Below, one piece after another: positions 45,783 through 55,823 of a DNA stretch of 64,000 nt. The DNA is from Fallopia convolvulus (lineage: Eukaryota; Streptophyta; Magnoliopsida; Caryophyllales; Polygonaceae). Position numbers and translations under genes: made by a program. The DNA lies in contig OZ024733.1 in NCBI GenBank assembly GCA_964016875.1, forward strand, positions 3,081,484-3,145,483, in the 5' to 3' direction. The notes beneath the pieces were generated by a model. It ran no database searches and was not told where the DNA came from. It saw only the letters and a list, made by a program, of their open reading frames with translations. Position 1 is the stretch's first letter, and the number at the start of each line of letters is the position of its first letter.

Positions 45783-48594
45783 GGATATTTTTGAATTTTT
45801 CTCGGATATCCTTTTAACCTCTTTGTCCGTTTTAACGCTTAATCCAATATTTTTGTTGGAATTTAAATCCTAGAAAATTTATGGTGATATCCTAAAATCA
45901 TAAAGAAATGATTTTATGGATCAGTGTAAATTCTAGGATTTTTCAGTGGAAAAAGAATATTTATTGGATAAGCCGTCTTTTTAATTATGTACTGCAAAGG
46001 ATTTAAAATACGAAACGGAAGCCTTGAAAGTTGAAGGTAGCAAGATAAAATCATGGAAAATTGGTTTTATTGGTCCACATAATTTACGGGACGTTTTGTA
46101 TTTAGTAAGTTTTTCCACCCGAGGTACATAATTTTACCGCTTTAACGCGAATCCCGTTCCGAGACGGGTTTTGGTTTTAAAAACCGCCTCTTCTTTGCCT
46201 TAATAAGGAAGGAACCCGAGAGAAAGAATCAGAAACTCGAACTTATAAAAAAAGAAGAAGAAAGAAAACAGAGGAAGGGAGAGAGAGCCGATCAGGACGG
46301 AACGACGGACTAGGGAAAGGATTCTACATCGCCGGCAATCTTCTCTGTCCCGTCCACCTCCTTCTCCTCCGCCTTATCTGCCACCCCTCATCTTCTTCCT
46401 TTGTGTGATTTCTGTGGGTTTGTGCGGTTGAAACCGAACCAGCGAGAGAATCAGGAGGAACGCCGGACTCGGGAAGAAAGAATTCGAATCCTTACCGCCG
46501 ACGATCACCCACTGCTCCGACACCCACCCACCGCGAGGGCCGCCTCCGGGAAACACCCAACCACCCTCGAGCTCCTGGTTTGAGCCACTAATGGGTTGAA
46601 CGGGCCATAGGCTCAAGTGTAGGTAATTACGATCGAAATTAATTAGCGGGTTGGTTACGGAGCCACCGTAAGGGCCTTTCGGTTCCGCTACGCTACTTGT
46701 TTTTGATTTTTCTGAGATCTTGACTTTGTTACGGTCCCACAGGTTCAATCCGCTCGAGAAACGGACGTCAGGATCATTACTTATAGCGAATACAAGTTTT
46801 GACATCGATTGGCAAGTAAAGGACTTCGGACAATTACTCGGGATTCGTTATTAAACAGTATGACCCGAGATTTGGTCACCTTTAAGAACCATTATTAATG
46901 AACAATTTTTATTTAGAAAATTGTTTCAAAAGTGAAACGGTTAATTATTAATAATTTCGCCAAGATGGCTCCTTAAAGTCTGATAGCTAAGGATTAATTA
47001 TAATCGATATACGAAAATCAAGTCGTTTATCGATTAGGAAGTTGTAGAATTTGAGTATACAACTAAGAAGTGTATCCGTGAGCATGTTGTTGAGAAATCT
47101 TTTTGTTATTTTTGGCAGAAAGGTAATAAAGATTACTGTTGGAATCACTCAGAACGTTGTGCACGCCTTCTAAGGCAAGTGGACGATTCTCTCTTACGTT
47201 ATGGTTATTAATGAGGAATTGAATTCCATTTGATCTTCATGTTGGGAATAATTTATGTATTGAATAAAGTTTGATAGGTTGTTATTTTGTTAGAAATAAC
47301 GACCATGTCGTTATTGCAGTTTTTGTGCTAGAACTGAACTTAGGACCGTTTTGTGGCCTTGGGTGATTAGCTGTCTCATGCGGAGACATTGTTGTAAATT
47401 AAGATAACTAGAGATGGGAGTTTAGACTCCAGAATATCTCTTTAGTGGTCCTATGCTGAAACATTGTTGTAAAATAGGTAGTTTAGGGGTAGGAGCCGAG
47501 TCTCCAATGACCTCTTTATAACAAAGTCTGTATTAGGAGGCGTAGCTTGCTAGCGGATCCCAATATTAGAGTCATGACTCATGTCTCGCTTCACGTTGAA
47601 GGAGGACAATGTTGCACTCTAGCTAAGTGCAAAAGGAACTGATGTGGGTCAAGTGGTCACGGATGAAATAGGCCCTCTCACCCTGACGACATCAGTTACA
47701 AGGAATTTATCGGCAACTTTTGGGTCGATTAAAAGTTATTTAAATGAAGGTGTAATGTGAAAATCATAAAGTGAAGAGAGTGCGATAGGCACGATAATGT
47801 ATCTGAATGGTTAGTTCTTTTGATAACCATTCTTGCTCCTGATTAAGAATGATTCTTAATCAAACTTTGATGAAGTTAAGCTGATTAGTCGTTGAAGATG
47901 GTTGTGAATTTTTTGTTGTCAGTATAAGTTTCCATTAATCGTTTATGCTTCTTAAAGGAACCATAAGTGGTGGTGTTCTCTCTCTTGAATATGCAAGTCT
48001 CCTTCTTATTCTCTATAAGACTGCTAACTGTTGGATCATAATTCGAGTCTAATCGGATTTTGATGCCAATATGTTTAGTTACAACCATAAGAACCAAGTT
48101 AGTTTCTTCACTTGCTTAGTCTATCGTTAGACTAACCCGTCCATCTTCTTTTCTTTTATATGGTCGGCTGGTGTCCACCGTTGGTATACGACACATCAGG
48201 CTCTTCTTGGAAGTTGATTCAAGAGGTGGATCCAGAGGTTTGAAGCTTCAGAAGTTGAAGAAAGGTTTCCAATGGCTATGCTTGAGTGAAGTTCTTGGGT
48301 AAGTGCTGCAAAGCGAAGTGGGAAAGAAGTTAAGAACTTACAGAAAGTCTTTTTAAAGACTTTGTTGAAATAGAGGTTTGTTCTATTTATTTAATCTTTT
48401 TAAGTTAAGGTTTGTATAAGACTTTTTGCTTGTTTTTCCGTTGTAATATTTAACTTAATATTGTTAGGTTTTAAATGGTTTCTTATACCTTGTTCTAGTA
48501 TGTTCTATCAGGTTAAAGCCTTGGGTAACTCTGGTTTAGTCCTAATCGGGGTTACTGGCGGTAATACCTCCAGGGTAAGTAAGGGGGTGTTACA
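45762..48594 (+). mobile_element. Long solo LTR (about 2.8 kb) ending GGGGGTGTTACA
   Basis: The right end is sharp: GGGGGTGTTACA at 48583-48594. The left end TGTAATAAC at 45762 is inferred. Flanks GGATT (left) and AGATC (right) could be a decayed GGATC duplication. It contains purine-rich leader-like text near 46230-46330 and no supported coding sequence. Its right half is related, in inverse orientation, to 57552-59400; shared text includes GGCAAGTG near 47175 and CATGTTGGGAATA near 47240. Confidence 0.65.
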
Positions 48595-48599
48595 AGATC

Positions 48600-49060
48600 G
48601 GTACTGATCCTTCTCTAAGTATAAAAACGAGCAAATATAAGGAAAAGACCCATACCGAAGGTCCTACCGACCCAACACCACAACCAAATCTAACCTGCAT
48701 GATATGGAGGCACTTCCTGACCCAACATTGTCGGTAACGACCCCCTACACCTCGGTAACGAGCCACTTCCCGAATGGCCCTAGTAAGTTTTCTTGTTCAT
48801 ATCCAATCAATTCTGGTCATGATCCTTTCTTATATCCCTGTTCTATTTCATATCCTACTATTAGTTCTGTGAAGGAGTCAAAACCTCCTTGGTTTTCGGA
48901 TTTTACTAACCATGTTGTAGGATTACCGAGCATTCTTATTGATGATAGAGGGCCCCATATTTTGGAAAGAAACTATGATGTTTTTTAGGCCAAGTATGGG
49001 GTTTCTTATGATCCCTTCGATACTGGATGGCAGCCGCCCTAGGTAAGCTAAGGTAAGTTC
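48600..49060 (+). pseudogene. Short open remnant and palindromic words after the solo LTR
   Basis: A frame of 94 codons (48704-48988) ends HILERNYDVF. It has no recognisable domain and may be a pol- or env-region remnant. Words CGGTAACGACC and CCTACCGACCC lie around 48600-48760. A PPT-like AAGTATGGGG is near 48991. Confidence 0.35.
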
Positions 49061-49105
49061 GTCGGGCTAATGACGTTAAAAATAGCGCTTAAGGGAGGCA
49101 ACCCG
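49061..49105 (+). other. Conserved block after pol (GGGAGGCAACCC box)
   Basis: It has CTAATGACGTTAAA, AGCGCTT and GGGAGGCAACCC, the counterpart of 12556-12603 in the Athila-like element. Confidence 0.65.
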
Positions 49106-50906
49106 CTTTTTAAGTTTTTGTTTTAGTTTTTGCTTTCTTAGATCTTTTTGCTAGCTTTCTTTTGACTTGTTTTTAGCTTAGATTAGTGTAGTAGGATAGA
49201 AGTTTTTCTAAAGTGACTCAGGTACAATAAGTTAAGAAGTGCTAAAATCAAGAAGATTCGGTGTACAAGCACGCAAGCTTGGTAACGACCCCCATAGGGT
49301 CGGTACCGACCTCCTCTACAGAACCGAAGAAAATTTTAGCAAAACCTCCTCAGTGATCAATGGTTTCCAATAGCTTCAAGTTTTATTTTGTGAGTTCCCT
49401 TTTCTTTATCCTCTTTCTTTTTATGTTTTAAACAGTGAGGACACTGTTTGGTTTAAGTATGGGGTATGGGAAAAGGTAACTCAGTTTTAGTTCTTTGTTT
49501 GTGTTTTTAGGATTGATAATGCTCCGCTTAGATGTCCTATGATATGCTTTAACTTGCTTGATCATGTAATTCCATAGCATGTTTGGATAGCTTTTCCCGA
49601 ATCATGTTGAAAATTTGTTTTTATGTGGATATTTAGCATGTGATGAAATTGAGCACATATGATCTTAGGTAGAAGTAATTGAAATCCAACAAAAATTGCT
49701 ACCTTGTGAGTTATTTTTGGCCTTATAGGGAGAACATCAAAAAATCCCTCTTCTTTTCTTGTGTGATTTACTCTCCTTATACATATTATCTCTTGTCATT
49801 GATATGGTTATCTATTTCTTGAGACCTATATGAGATATTAGTTCATTACATGTAAAATCATATGATGGAGAACTTATTTGTTTTTAAACCACTTTTTATC
49901 CTCTTTTTTTACCTACCTTTGAATTATCCTCTTTTTGAAGCTAATTTGAGCTTAAAACCTTTTATTTTTAGCTCCACAAAATTATTCCCTAGCCAATGAA
50001 TCTTGACCTTATCCGGGGATTAGGACTTAGTGTTGGTTATTGTGATGGTTTTGTTGAGTGAGATGTATTGGTTCAAGTGTGGGGTAATATTGGGTTGGGT
50101 AAAGTAAAAGAACTTGCAGTTTGTTATGTAAAAGGAGTTTGGTTCCCTGTATGCACTTACAAAAGAAGTGGAAAGAAAAGTAAAAGAAGAAGAAAGACAA
50201 TAGATACATCGTTACCGACCTTCCCAGCAGAGAAAAAAAAAGTGGAAAATCATAAGGGAAGAAAAAAAAAGAGTTGAAAAGTGTAAAGTGTGCATGAGCC
50301 AAATTTTCCTAAGTTTTTGAGCAAGATTAGTTGGGATATTAAAGGGGTTGAAAGAAAAGAATGTGCATAATGTTTAAGAGAGTTTGGTATATTTGTTTTT
50401 GAGTGTTTTGGATGTATGTGTGAGTTTTTAGGAGTCTTTGATTCCCGGATATTATTAGCACCACATATCCAAAAGTTTTCCACGCCTTATTGTTTTTACC
50501 AAGCCCCATTACAACCCGGCCGAATGGAAACTTCTATGAAGTTTTTCATTGAGCCTAAGTTCTCTTGATGATTTTTATATGTTTTGACATCTCGGGTGGA
50601 GAGTTTGGTGATATAAGTAACAATGACTATGTTGATTTTTGTATATTGGATTGAGTTGAGAGTTGTTATTCTAAGCCTAAACACTTGAGAGTTGAGTGAA
50701 ACATATTACCCTTCTGAGGTTGGATTCTTAGTTGCTTTTGCTTGAGGTTGCATATATGTGTGGTGATGTTAGATTCACTTGTCTATTTCTACTTGAGCTT
50801 TGATGTTGCTTTTTGATAAGGGCATTGACTTGATATATGTGTTGATGGTTTTGGTTCTTGTTTTGTTGATTGCTTGAGGACAAACAAGTCTAAGTATGGG
50901 GTATTT
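49106..50906 (+). other. 3' internal non-coding region and PPT of the large Ty3 element
   Basis: No coding sequence is supported. GGTCGGTACCGACC is at 49298-49311. PPT-like AAGTATGGGGT or AAGTGTGGGGT occurs near 49457, 50077 and 50892. The last (TAAGTATGGGGTATTT) abuts the 3' LTR and is the likely working PPT. Confidence 0.65.
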
Positions 50907-51344
50907 TGATGTCCACCTTTTTAGTCGTGTTAAGGGTGTGTTTTAGTGTGTTTGAGTCTTTTTCTTTAGTTTTGAGTTTTGTTTTGAGTCGTTTATGTAA
51001 GTTTTCATATTATCTTAAGATATGGAGTCTACATAAGCTTTGGTGGTGTTTTGTAGGTTTTTAGAAGCTATTTGGAGCACTTTTGAGGAAAAGAGCAAAA
51101 CCGAGAGAAAACACTTGATGAAGCACTCAAGAATGAAGAGAAGATGAGGATTAAGAACTCAAGCAAAGTCATTGAAGATCAAGTTTGAGCTTGGAAATAG
51201 ATAGAGAAATTCGTAACAAGAACATAGGAAAAAGAATCGAGTCAAACGGAGTTGTAACGAATCCTCTACGCAAGTTTTACTCAAAGCTGTTCGAAGTGCT
51301 GAACAGGGTCGTTAACGAGGCTCTCGGGTCGTTAACGAGGCACC

Positions 51345-52293
51345 TGATGTGAACCCCGTTGAGGATTCACGAGAGGATCTCGACTTGGACTCGTAAATGG
51401 TCTTCTCACGTCGGGTTTTGATAGATTTGAGACGAATAAACGTCTAGACGAGGTTTGGGTGAGAATTGAAAGGATTTAAGAAGGTGGCTTCGTTTGACGG
51501 AAACCTGAAGAATATGGGATACAAGAAGAGAATTGGGGTTGACGCCTTAACAAACAATCTGGAGTAAATTCGACAGCATACCGGTAGTTTAATTCAAGTG
51601 TGAGAAACAATGAGGGGGAGTGCCTCTTTTATAAGGAAGAGGGCACGCCAAACCCTAAACAAAACCCTAGCGGCGTGGGGAAGTGAAGGGAGGCACAAGC
51701 ATGCGGCCCAACCACTTAGCCCAAGCCCAAAACTCATAAAAATAGAAATGATATAAGTAGCAATGTTTCGTAAAGGAAATAGTACTAAAAATGGTATAAA
51801 AGATAAATGGTCACGGTGGCCTAGTCGCGAGTGTCGCGACAAGGTCGTGACAAGGCGTCGGCGCGCCAAGGATATGTCGTGGCACGGAATCGGGACACGG
51901 CATGGCGTCGGCGGGCTGGAACCTCAAGACGGGGCTGGTGCGCACCCGAACCTCAAGTGGCGATGTCGAGGCGCACCAGAACCTCATGTGCTCGCGCCGG
52001 GGTGGCCCGGCGTGGCACGGTGCTTGGCGGTCGCGACTGGCACGGTACCGAGGACGAGGTTCTCGGTACCGCGGTGCGAAGCGTCGTGCTGGTGACTCGG
52101 CGCGCCTTCGATGGTGACGAGGTACGTGAATGCGGGCGCGCCGGTGGATGCGCCGTGGCTTGCGAAGGCTCGCGTGATGATGGACGTCGTTGCTCGAGTA
52201 ATGGCGTGGGTTCTGGCTCGAGTGACAGGTCCGTCGGAACGCACGGACAAGTCTTCCTGCTCCTGGCTGGCGGTCAAGGTGGGGATCACATCA
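51345..52293 (-). repeat. 3' LTR of the nested Ty3 element
   Basis: A minus-strand TATA-like CCTTATAAAAGAGG lies near 51619-51632. A perfect hairpin with 10-bp arms, CGGTACCGAG and CTCGGTACCG, is at 52043-52071. The integrase reading frame enters this LTR and ends at 51984. Overlapping plus-strand frames are spurious. Confidence 0.93.
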
Positions 52294-53396
52294 CCCTCCC
52301 CCCCTTGGGTGGGAAACGTCCCCGTTTCCTCGTCATGATACTCGGGATCCACGTAAGGAGAGAGATCCGAGACATTAAAGGATGAGGAAACGTTGTACTT
52401 ACCCGGGAGGTCGAGTATGTAAGAGTTGTCGTTGATGCGCCGGAGGACCTTGAATGGACCGTCCCCTCGTGGGTGAAGCTTCGTCTTCCGGGCAGCGGGA
52501 AAACGTTCTTTCCGAAGATGGACCCACACCAAATCTCCGGGCTCAAAGATCAAAGCACGGCGTCCCTTGTTGCGTTGGGCCGCGTATTGATCCGAGCGTT
52601 TCAGCAGTTGTGCCTTGGTGCGCTCATGTAGGCGTCGGATATGGTCGGCGCGGTTGGCCGCGTCGACATGCTCCTCGGGCTTGAAAGGCAACGGCACCAA
52701 GTCCATAGACGTGTGAGGGTTACGCCCGTAGACCACCTCGAAGGGGGTCATCTTCGTCGTGGTGTGGTAGGACCTGTTATAAGCAAACTCAACATGGCAA
52801 AGTAAGTCCTCCCACCGACGTGGGTTTGCCTTGAGCATTGTCCGAAGAAGAGTGCCCCAGGTCCGATTGGTCACCTCAGTCTGACCATCGGTCTGGGGGT
52901 GATAAGCTGTAGAAAACAGGAGTCGTGCTCCTAACTTCCCCCAAAGCGTTCTCCAAAAATGGCTACAAAACTTGGTATCCCTATCACTAACGATAGTTCT
53001 AGGAATACCATGTAGCTTCACAACATGTTCAAAGAACAAATTAGCGATTTCCACCGCATTATGAGTCCCTTTACATGCAATGAAGTGGGCCATTTTGGAA
53101 AACTGGTCCACGACTACAAAAATGGAGTCCTTTCCACGCCTCGACATTGGTAGACCCGTGATAAAATCCATAGAAAGATCTTCCCACGGGGCATTGGGAA
53201 TAGGAAGGGGCGTGTAAAGGCCATATGGTTCTGACCGAGACTTGGCAGTATGACACGGCACACAACTTTGACAATACTTGTTAACATCTCGAGCCATGTG
53301 AGGCCAGAAAAAATGTTCACGAAGTGCTGCTAACGTTTTGGCTATGCCAAAGTGGCCTCGGCCATCATGAGCCTCTTGGAGCAACAAGTGTCTCAC
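51984..53396 (-). CDS. Ty3 integrase, open, C-terminus encoded in the LTR
   Basis: A 470-codon frame with no internal stop. It carries the H2C2 zinc-binding region (GHFGIAKTLAALREHFFW … CQSCVPC), then the catalytic core (DLSMDFITGLP, TIVSDRDTKF, HPQTDGQTEVTNR) with D, D and E in place. The GPF/Y module follows (DGPFKVLRRINDNSYILDLP, SFNVSDLSPYVDP). The last 100 or so residues lie past the PPT and inside the 3' LTR, as described for the CRM clade of chromoviruses; I see no classical chromodomain. It begins just after the end of the RNase H frame (53412), so a frameshift or stop separates them. It may still encode an active domain fold but lacks its polyprotein context. Confidence 0.9.
   Translation of the reverse strand: MRHLLLQEAHDGRGHFGIAKTLAALREHFFWPHMARDVNKYCQSCVPCHTAKSRSEPYGLYTPLPIPNAPWEDLSMDFITGLPMSRRGKDSIFVVVDQFSKMAHFIACKGTHNAVEIANLFFEHVVKLHGIPRTIVSDRDTKFCSHFWRTLWGKLGARLLFSTAYHPQTDGQTEVTNRTWGTLLRTMLKANPRRWEDLLCHVEFAYNRSYHTTTKMTPFEVVYGRNPHTSMDLVPLPFKPEEHVDAANRADHIRRLHERTKAQLLKRSDQYAAQRNKGRRALIFEPGDLVWVHLRKERFPAARKTKLHPRGDGPFKVLRRINDNSYILDLPGKYNVSSSFNVSDLSPYVDPEYHDEETGTFPTQGGEGDVIPTLTASQEQEDLSVRSDGPVTRARTHAITRATTSIITRAFASHGASTGAPAFTYLVTIEGAPSHQHDASHRGTENLVLGTVPVATAKHRATPGHPGAST
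52294..52310 (-). promoter_or_regulatory. Polypurine tract of the nested Ty3 element
   Basis: The minus strand reads AAGGGGGGGGAGGG directly before the 3' LTR. It lies inside the integrase frame. Confidence 0.85.
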
Positions 53397-53411
53397 CGAG
53401 GAGGCCGGAAT

Positions 53412-54284
53412 TCAAAGCTTCCCAGCACGGTAAAGATACCCATTGTCCAAGAAAAAGGACTCATGGATGCGAGAATGCTCGAGATCTTTAATGATTGAGG
53501 AAAAATACGGATCTGAGGCGTATAATTCCTTGATCATTGCGAATCCGAGCATTTTAGAATGGAGTTGGGTTAACAGAATGTACCTCCGTGAGAGAGCGTC
53601 GGCGACGACGTTCTCTTTTCTCTTTTTGTGCACTATGACATATGGAAATGTCTCCATGTACTCAACCCAACGTGCGTGGCGCCTATTCAGAGTCGTTTGA
53701 CTCTTGAGATAAGCCAAGGCCGCGTGATCCGTATGAATTACGAACTCGCTTGGCCATAGATAGTGTTGCCACGTCTTAAGGACCCGAATAAGAGCGTAAA
53801 GCTCTTTATCATAGGTCGGATAATTACGGGTAGCCCCTGCTAACTTCTCGCTAAAGTAAGCGATAGGCCGTTGCTCTTGAAGGAGTACGCCGCCAATACC
53901 ATAGTCGGAAGCGTCGCACTCAATCTCGAAGCACTTGGAGAAGTCCGGCAATTGCAAGACCGGGGCTCGACACAAAGCATCTTTCAAGGCCTCGAAAGCG
54001 GCCTCGTGATGCGGCATCCACTTTATTGTGGCGGCCTTCTTGGTCATAGAATGGAGTGGCCCGGCGATAGAACTAAAGTCCTTGACAAATCGCCTATAGA
54101 AACCAGCTAACCCCAAAAAAGAACGAACCATCGTCGGGGTCGTCGGGGTTGGCCACTCACGGATGGCCCGGATTTTGTCAGAATCCACTCGTAGGCCATC
54201 CTTGGATACGACGAAACCAAGAAAATTCGTCGTATCCGAGCAAAACACACACTTGTGAGATACTTGCCTTTTTTTTGCAATCAA
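53412..54284 (-). CDS. Ty3 RT C-terminus and RNase H, fragment
   Basis: The frame starts within RT (HKCVFCSDTTNFLGFVVS, VRSFLGLAGFYRRFVKDFS, the connection region). RNase H follows with the catalytic acidic residues visible: ECDASDYGIGG, YDKELYAL, HTDHAAL and VVADALSR. The RT palm with its catalytic YxDD, the protease and gag are missing; the fragment begins at a deletion junction near 54257-54270. The integrase frame follows directly. It is open but cannot act as a reverse transcriptase. Confidence 0.9.
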   Translation of the reverse strand: MIAKKRQVSHKCVFCSDTTNFLGFVVSKDGLRVDSDKIRAIREWPTPTTPTMVRSFLGLAGFYRRFVKDFSSIAGPLHSMTKKAATIKWMPHHEAAFEALKDALCRAPVLQLPDFSKCFEIECDASDYGIGGVLLQEQRPIAYFSEKLAGATRNYPTYDKELYALIRVLKTWQHYLWPSEFVIHTDHAALAYLKSQTTLNRRHARWVEYMETFPYVIVHKKRKENVVADALSRRYILLTQLHSKMLGFAMIKELYASDPYFSSIIKDLEHSRIHESFFLDNGYLYRAGKL

Positions 54285-54840
54285 TCAAAGATATGCAAAT
54301 CAAATCAAGAGAATATATTATTGGATTGGAGAGAGAGGGCCGAATATTTTTGAGATACTTGCCTTATTTTGGCTTGTGTATCTCACAATATCTTTTTGAT
54401 TTTTTTAATTAATAACAACTAATGGATAAAGATTGCCTTATTTTGGCTTTTCTTTTCCAATTTTTTTTTTATATTTTCGGCAACTAACAAGATATGGGAG
54501 ATATGATTTCCCAAGATTCTTGCTCAAAATTAAAGATTGAGATAAGGCCAAATCGGACCAAATCTCGCACCAAGCACACAATACGCACGACACACACACA
54601 ATCAATCGATTCAAACAAGGCAAGTAGAATGCAAGCAATGCTCGAAAACTCAATGCAATGAACCGAAAACAAGTCCACGTCGGCGAGGAATATGGCAATT
54701 TTTTTTTTCATGAATTTTTCTGAATTTTTTTTTGAATAAAAAACGATGGTACTAGTGGGTGTTGGTAGAGATGGCGGAAGCTAATGAAAACAATAATGGG
54801 AAAGAAAAATTTTCGTGCAAAAAACGAGTAAAAGAGTGAG
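54285..54840 (-). other. Leader region of the nested Ty3 element
   Basis: AT-rich, non-coding. The 14-bp GAGATACTTGCCTT occurs at about 54257 and again near 54352, flanking part of the deletion junction. Confidence 0.65.
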
Positions 54841-54854
54841 AGAGACTTACGCAA

Positions 54855-54872
54855 TCCTTGGCTCTGATGCCA
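54855..54872 (-). promoter_or_regulatory. Primer-binding site of the nested Ty3 element
   Basis: The minus strand reads TGGCATCAGAGCCAAGG, two bases after the LTR. This is close to the initiator-Met site TGGTATCAGAGCCA. Confidence 0.85.
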
Positions 54873-54874
54873 GT

Positions 54875-55823
54875 TGATGTGAACCCCGTTGAGGATTCAC
54901 GAGAGGATCTCGACTTGGACTCGTAAATGGTCTTCTCACGTCGGGTTTTGATAGATTTGAGACGAATAAACGTCTAGACGAGGTTTGGGTGAGAATTGAA
55001 AGGATTTAAGAAGGTGGCTTCGTTTGACGGAAACCTGAAGAATATGGGATACAAGAAGAGAATTGGGGTTGACGCCTTAACAAACAATCTGGAGTAAACT
55101 CGATAGCATAACGGTAGTTTAATTCAAGCGTGAGAAACAATGAGGGGGCGTGCCTCTTTTATAAGGAAGAGGGCATGCCAAACCTTAAACAAAACCCTAG
55201 CGGCGTGGGGAAGTGAAGGGAGGCGCAAGTATGCGACCCAACCACTTAGCCCAAGCCCAAAACTCATAAAAATAGAAATGATAAAAGTAGCAATGTTTCG
55301 TAAAGGAAATAGTACTAAAAATGGTATAAAAGATAAATGGTCACGGTGGCATAGTCGCGAGTGTCGCGACAAGGTCGTGACAAGGCGTCGGCGCGCCAAG
55401 GACATGTCGTGGCACGGAATCGGGACACGGCATGGCGTCGGCAGGCTGGAACCTCAAGACGGGGCTGGTGCACACCCGAACCTCAAGTGGCGAGGTCGAG
55501 GCGCACCAGAACCTCATGTGCTCGCGCCGGGGTGGCCCGGCGTGGCACGGTGCTCGGCGGTCGCGATTGGCACGGTACCGAGGACAAGGTTCTCGGTACC
55601 GCGGTGCGAAGCGTCGTGCTGGTGACTCGGCGCGCCTTCGATGGTGACGAGGCACGTGAATGCGGGCGCGCCGGTGGATGCGCCGTGGCTTGCGAAGGCT
55701 CACGTGATGATGGACGCCGTTGCTCGAGTAATGGCGCGGGTTCTAGCTCGAGTGACGGGTCCGTCGGAACGCACGGACAAGTCTTCCTCCTCCTGGCTGG
55801 CGGTCAAGGTGGGGCTCACATCA
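54875..55823 (-). repeat. 5' LTR of the nested Ty3 element
   Basis: Near-identical to 51345-52293, with the same GGTACC hairpin at about 55573-55601. Confidence 0.95.

Larger units (their letters stand above)
51345..55823 (-). mobile_element. Complete but internally deleted Ty3 chromovirus-like element, TSD GCACC
   Basis: LTRs at 51345-52293 and 54875-55823 are both 949 bp. They begin TGATGTGA and end TCACATCA, with GCACC at 51340-51344 and 55824-55828. Minus strand: PBS, leader, RT C-terminus with RNase H, integrase, PPT. Gag, protease and most of RT are deleted. The LTRs are nearly identical, which makes this probably the youngest insertion in the nest. Confidence 0.95.

Noticed and set aside
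51763..52385. Long plus-strand reading frames with Arg/Gly-rich translations (and copies at 55140-55945)
   Set aside because: They are shadows of the GC-rich LTR, opposite the integrase end. They lack domains and are duplicated with the LTR.
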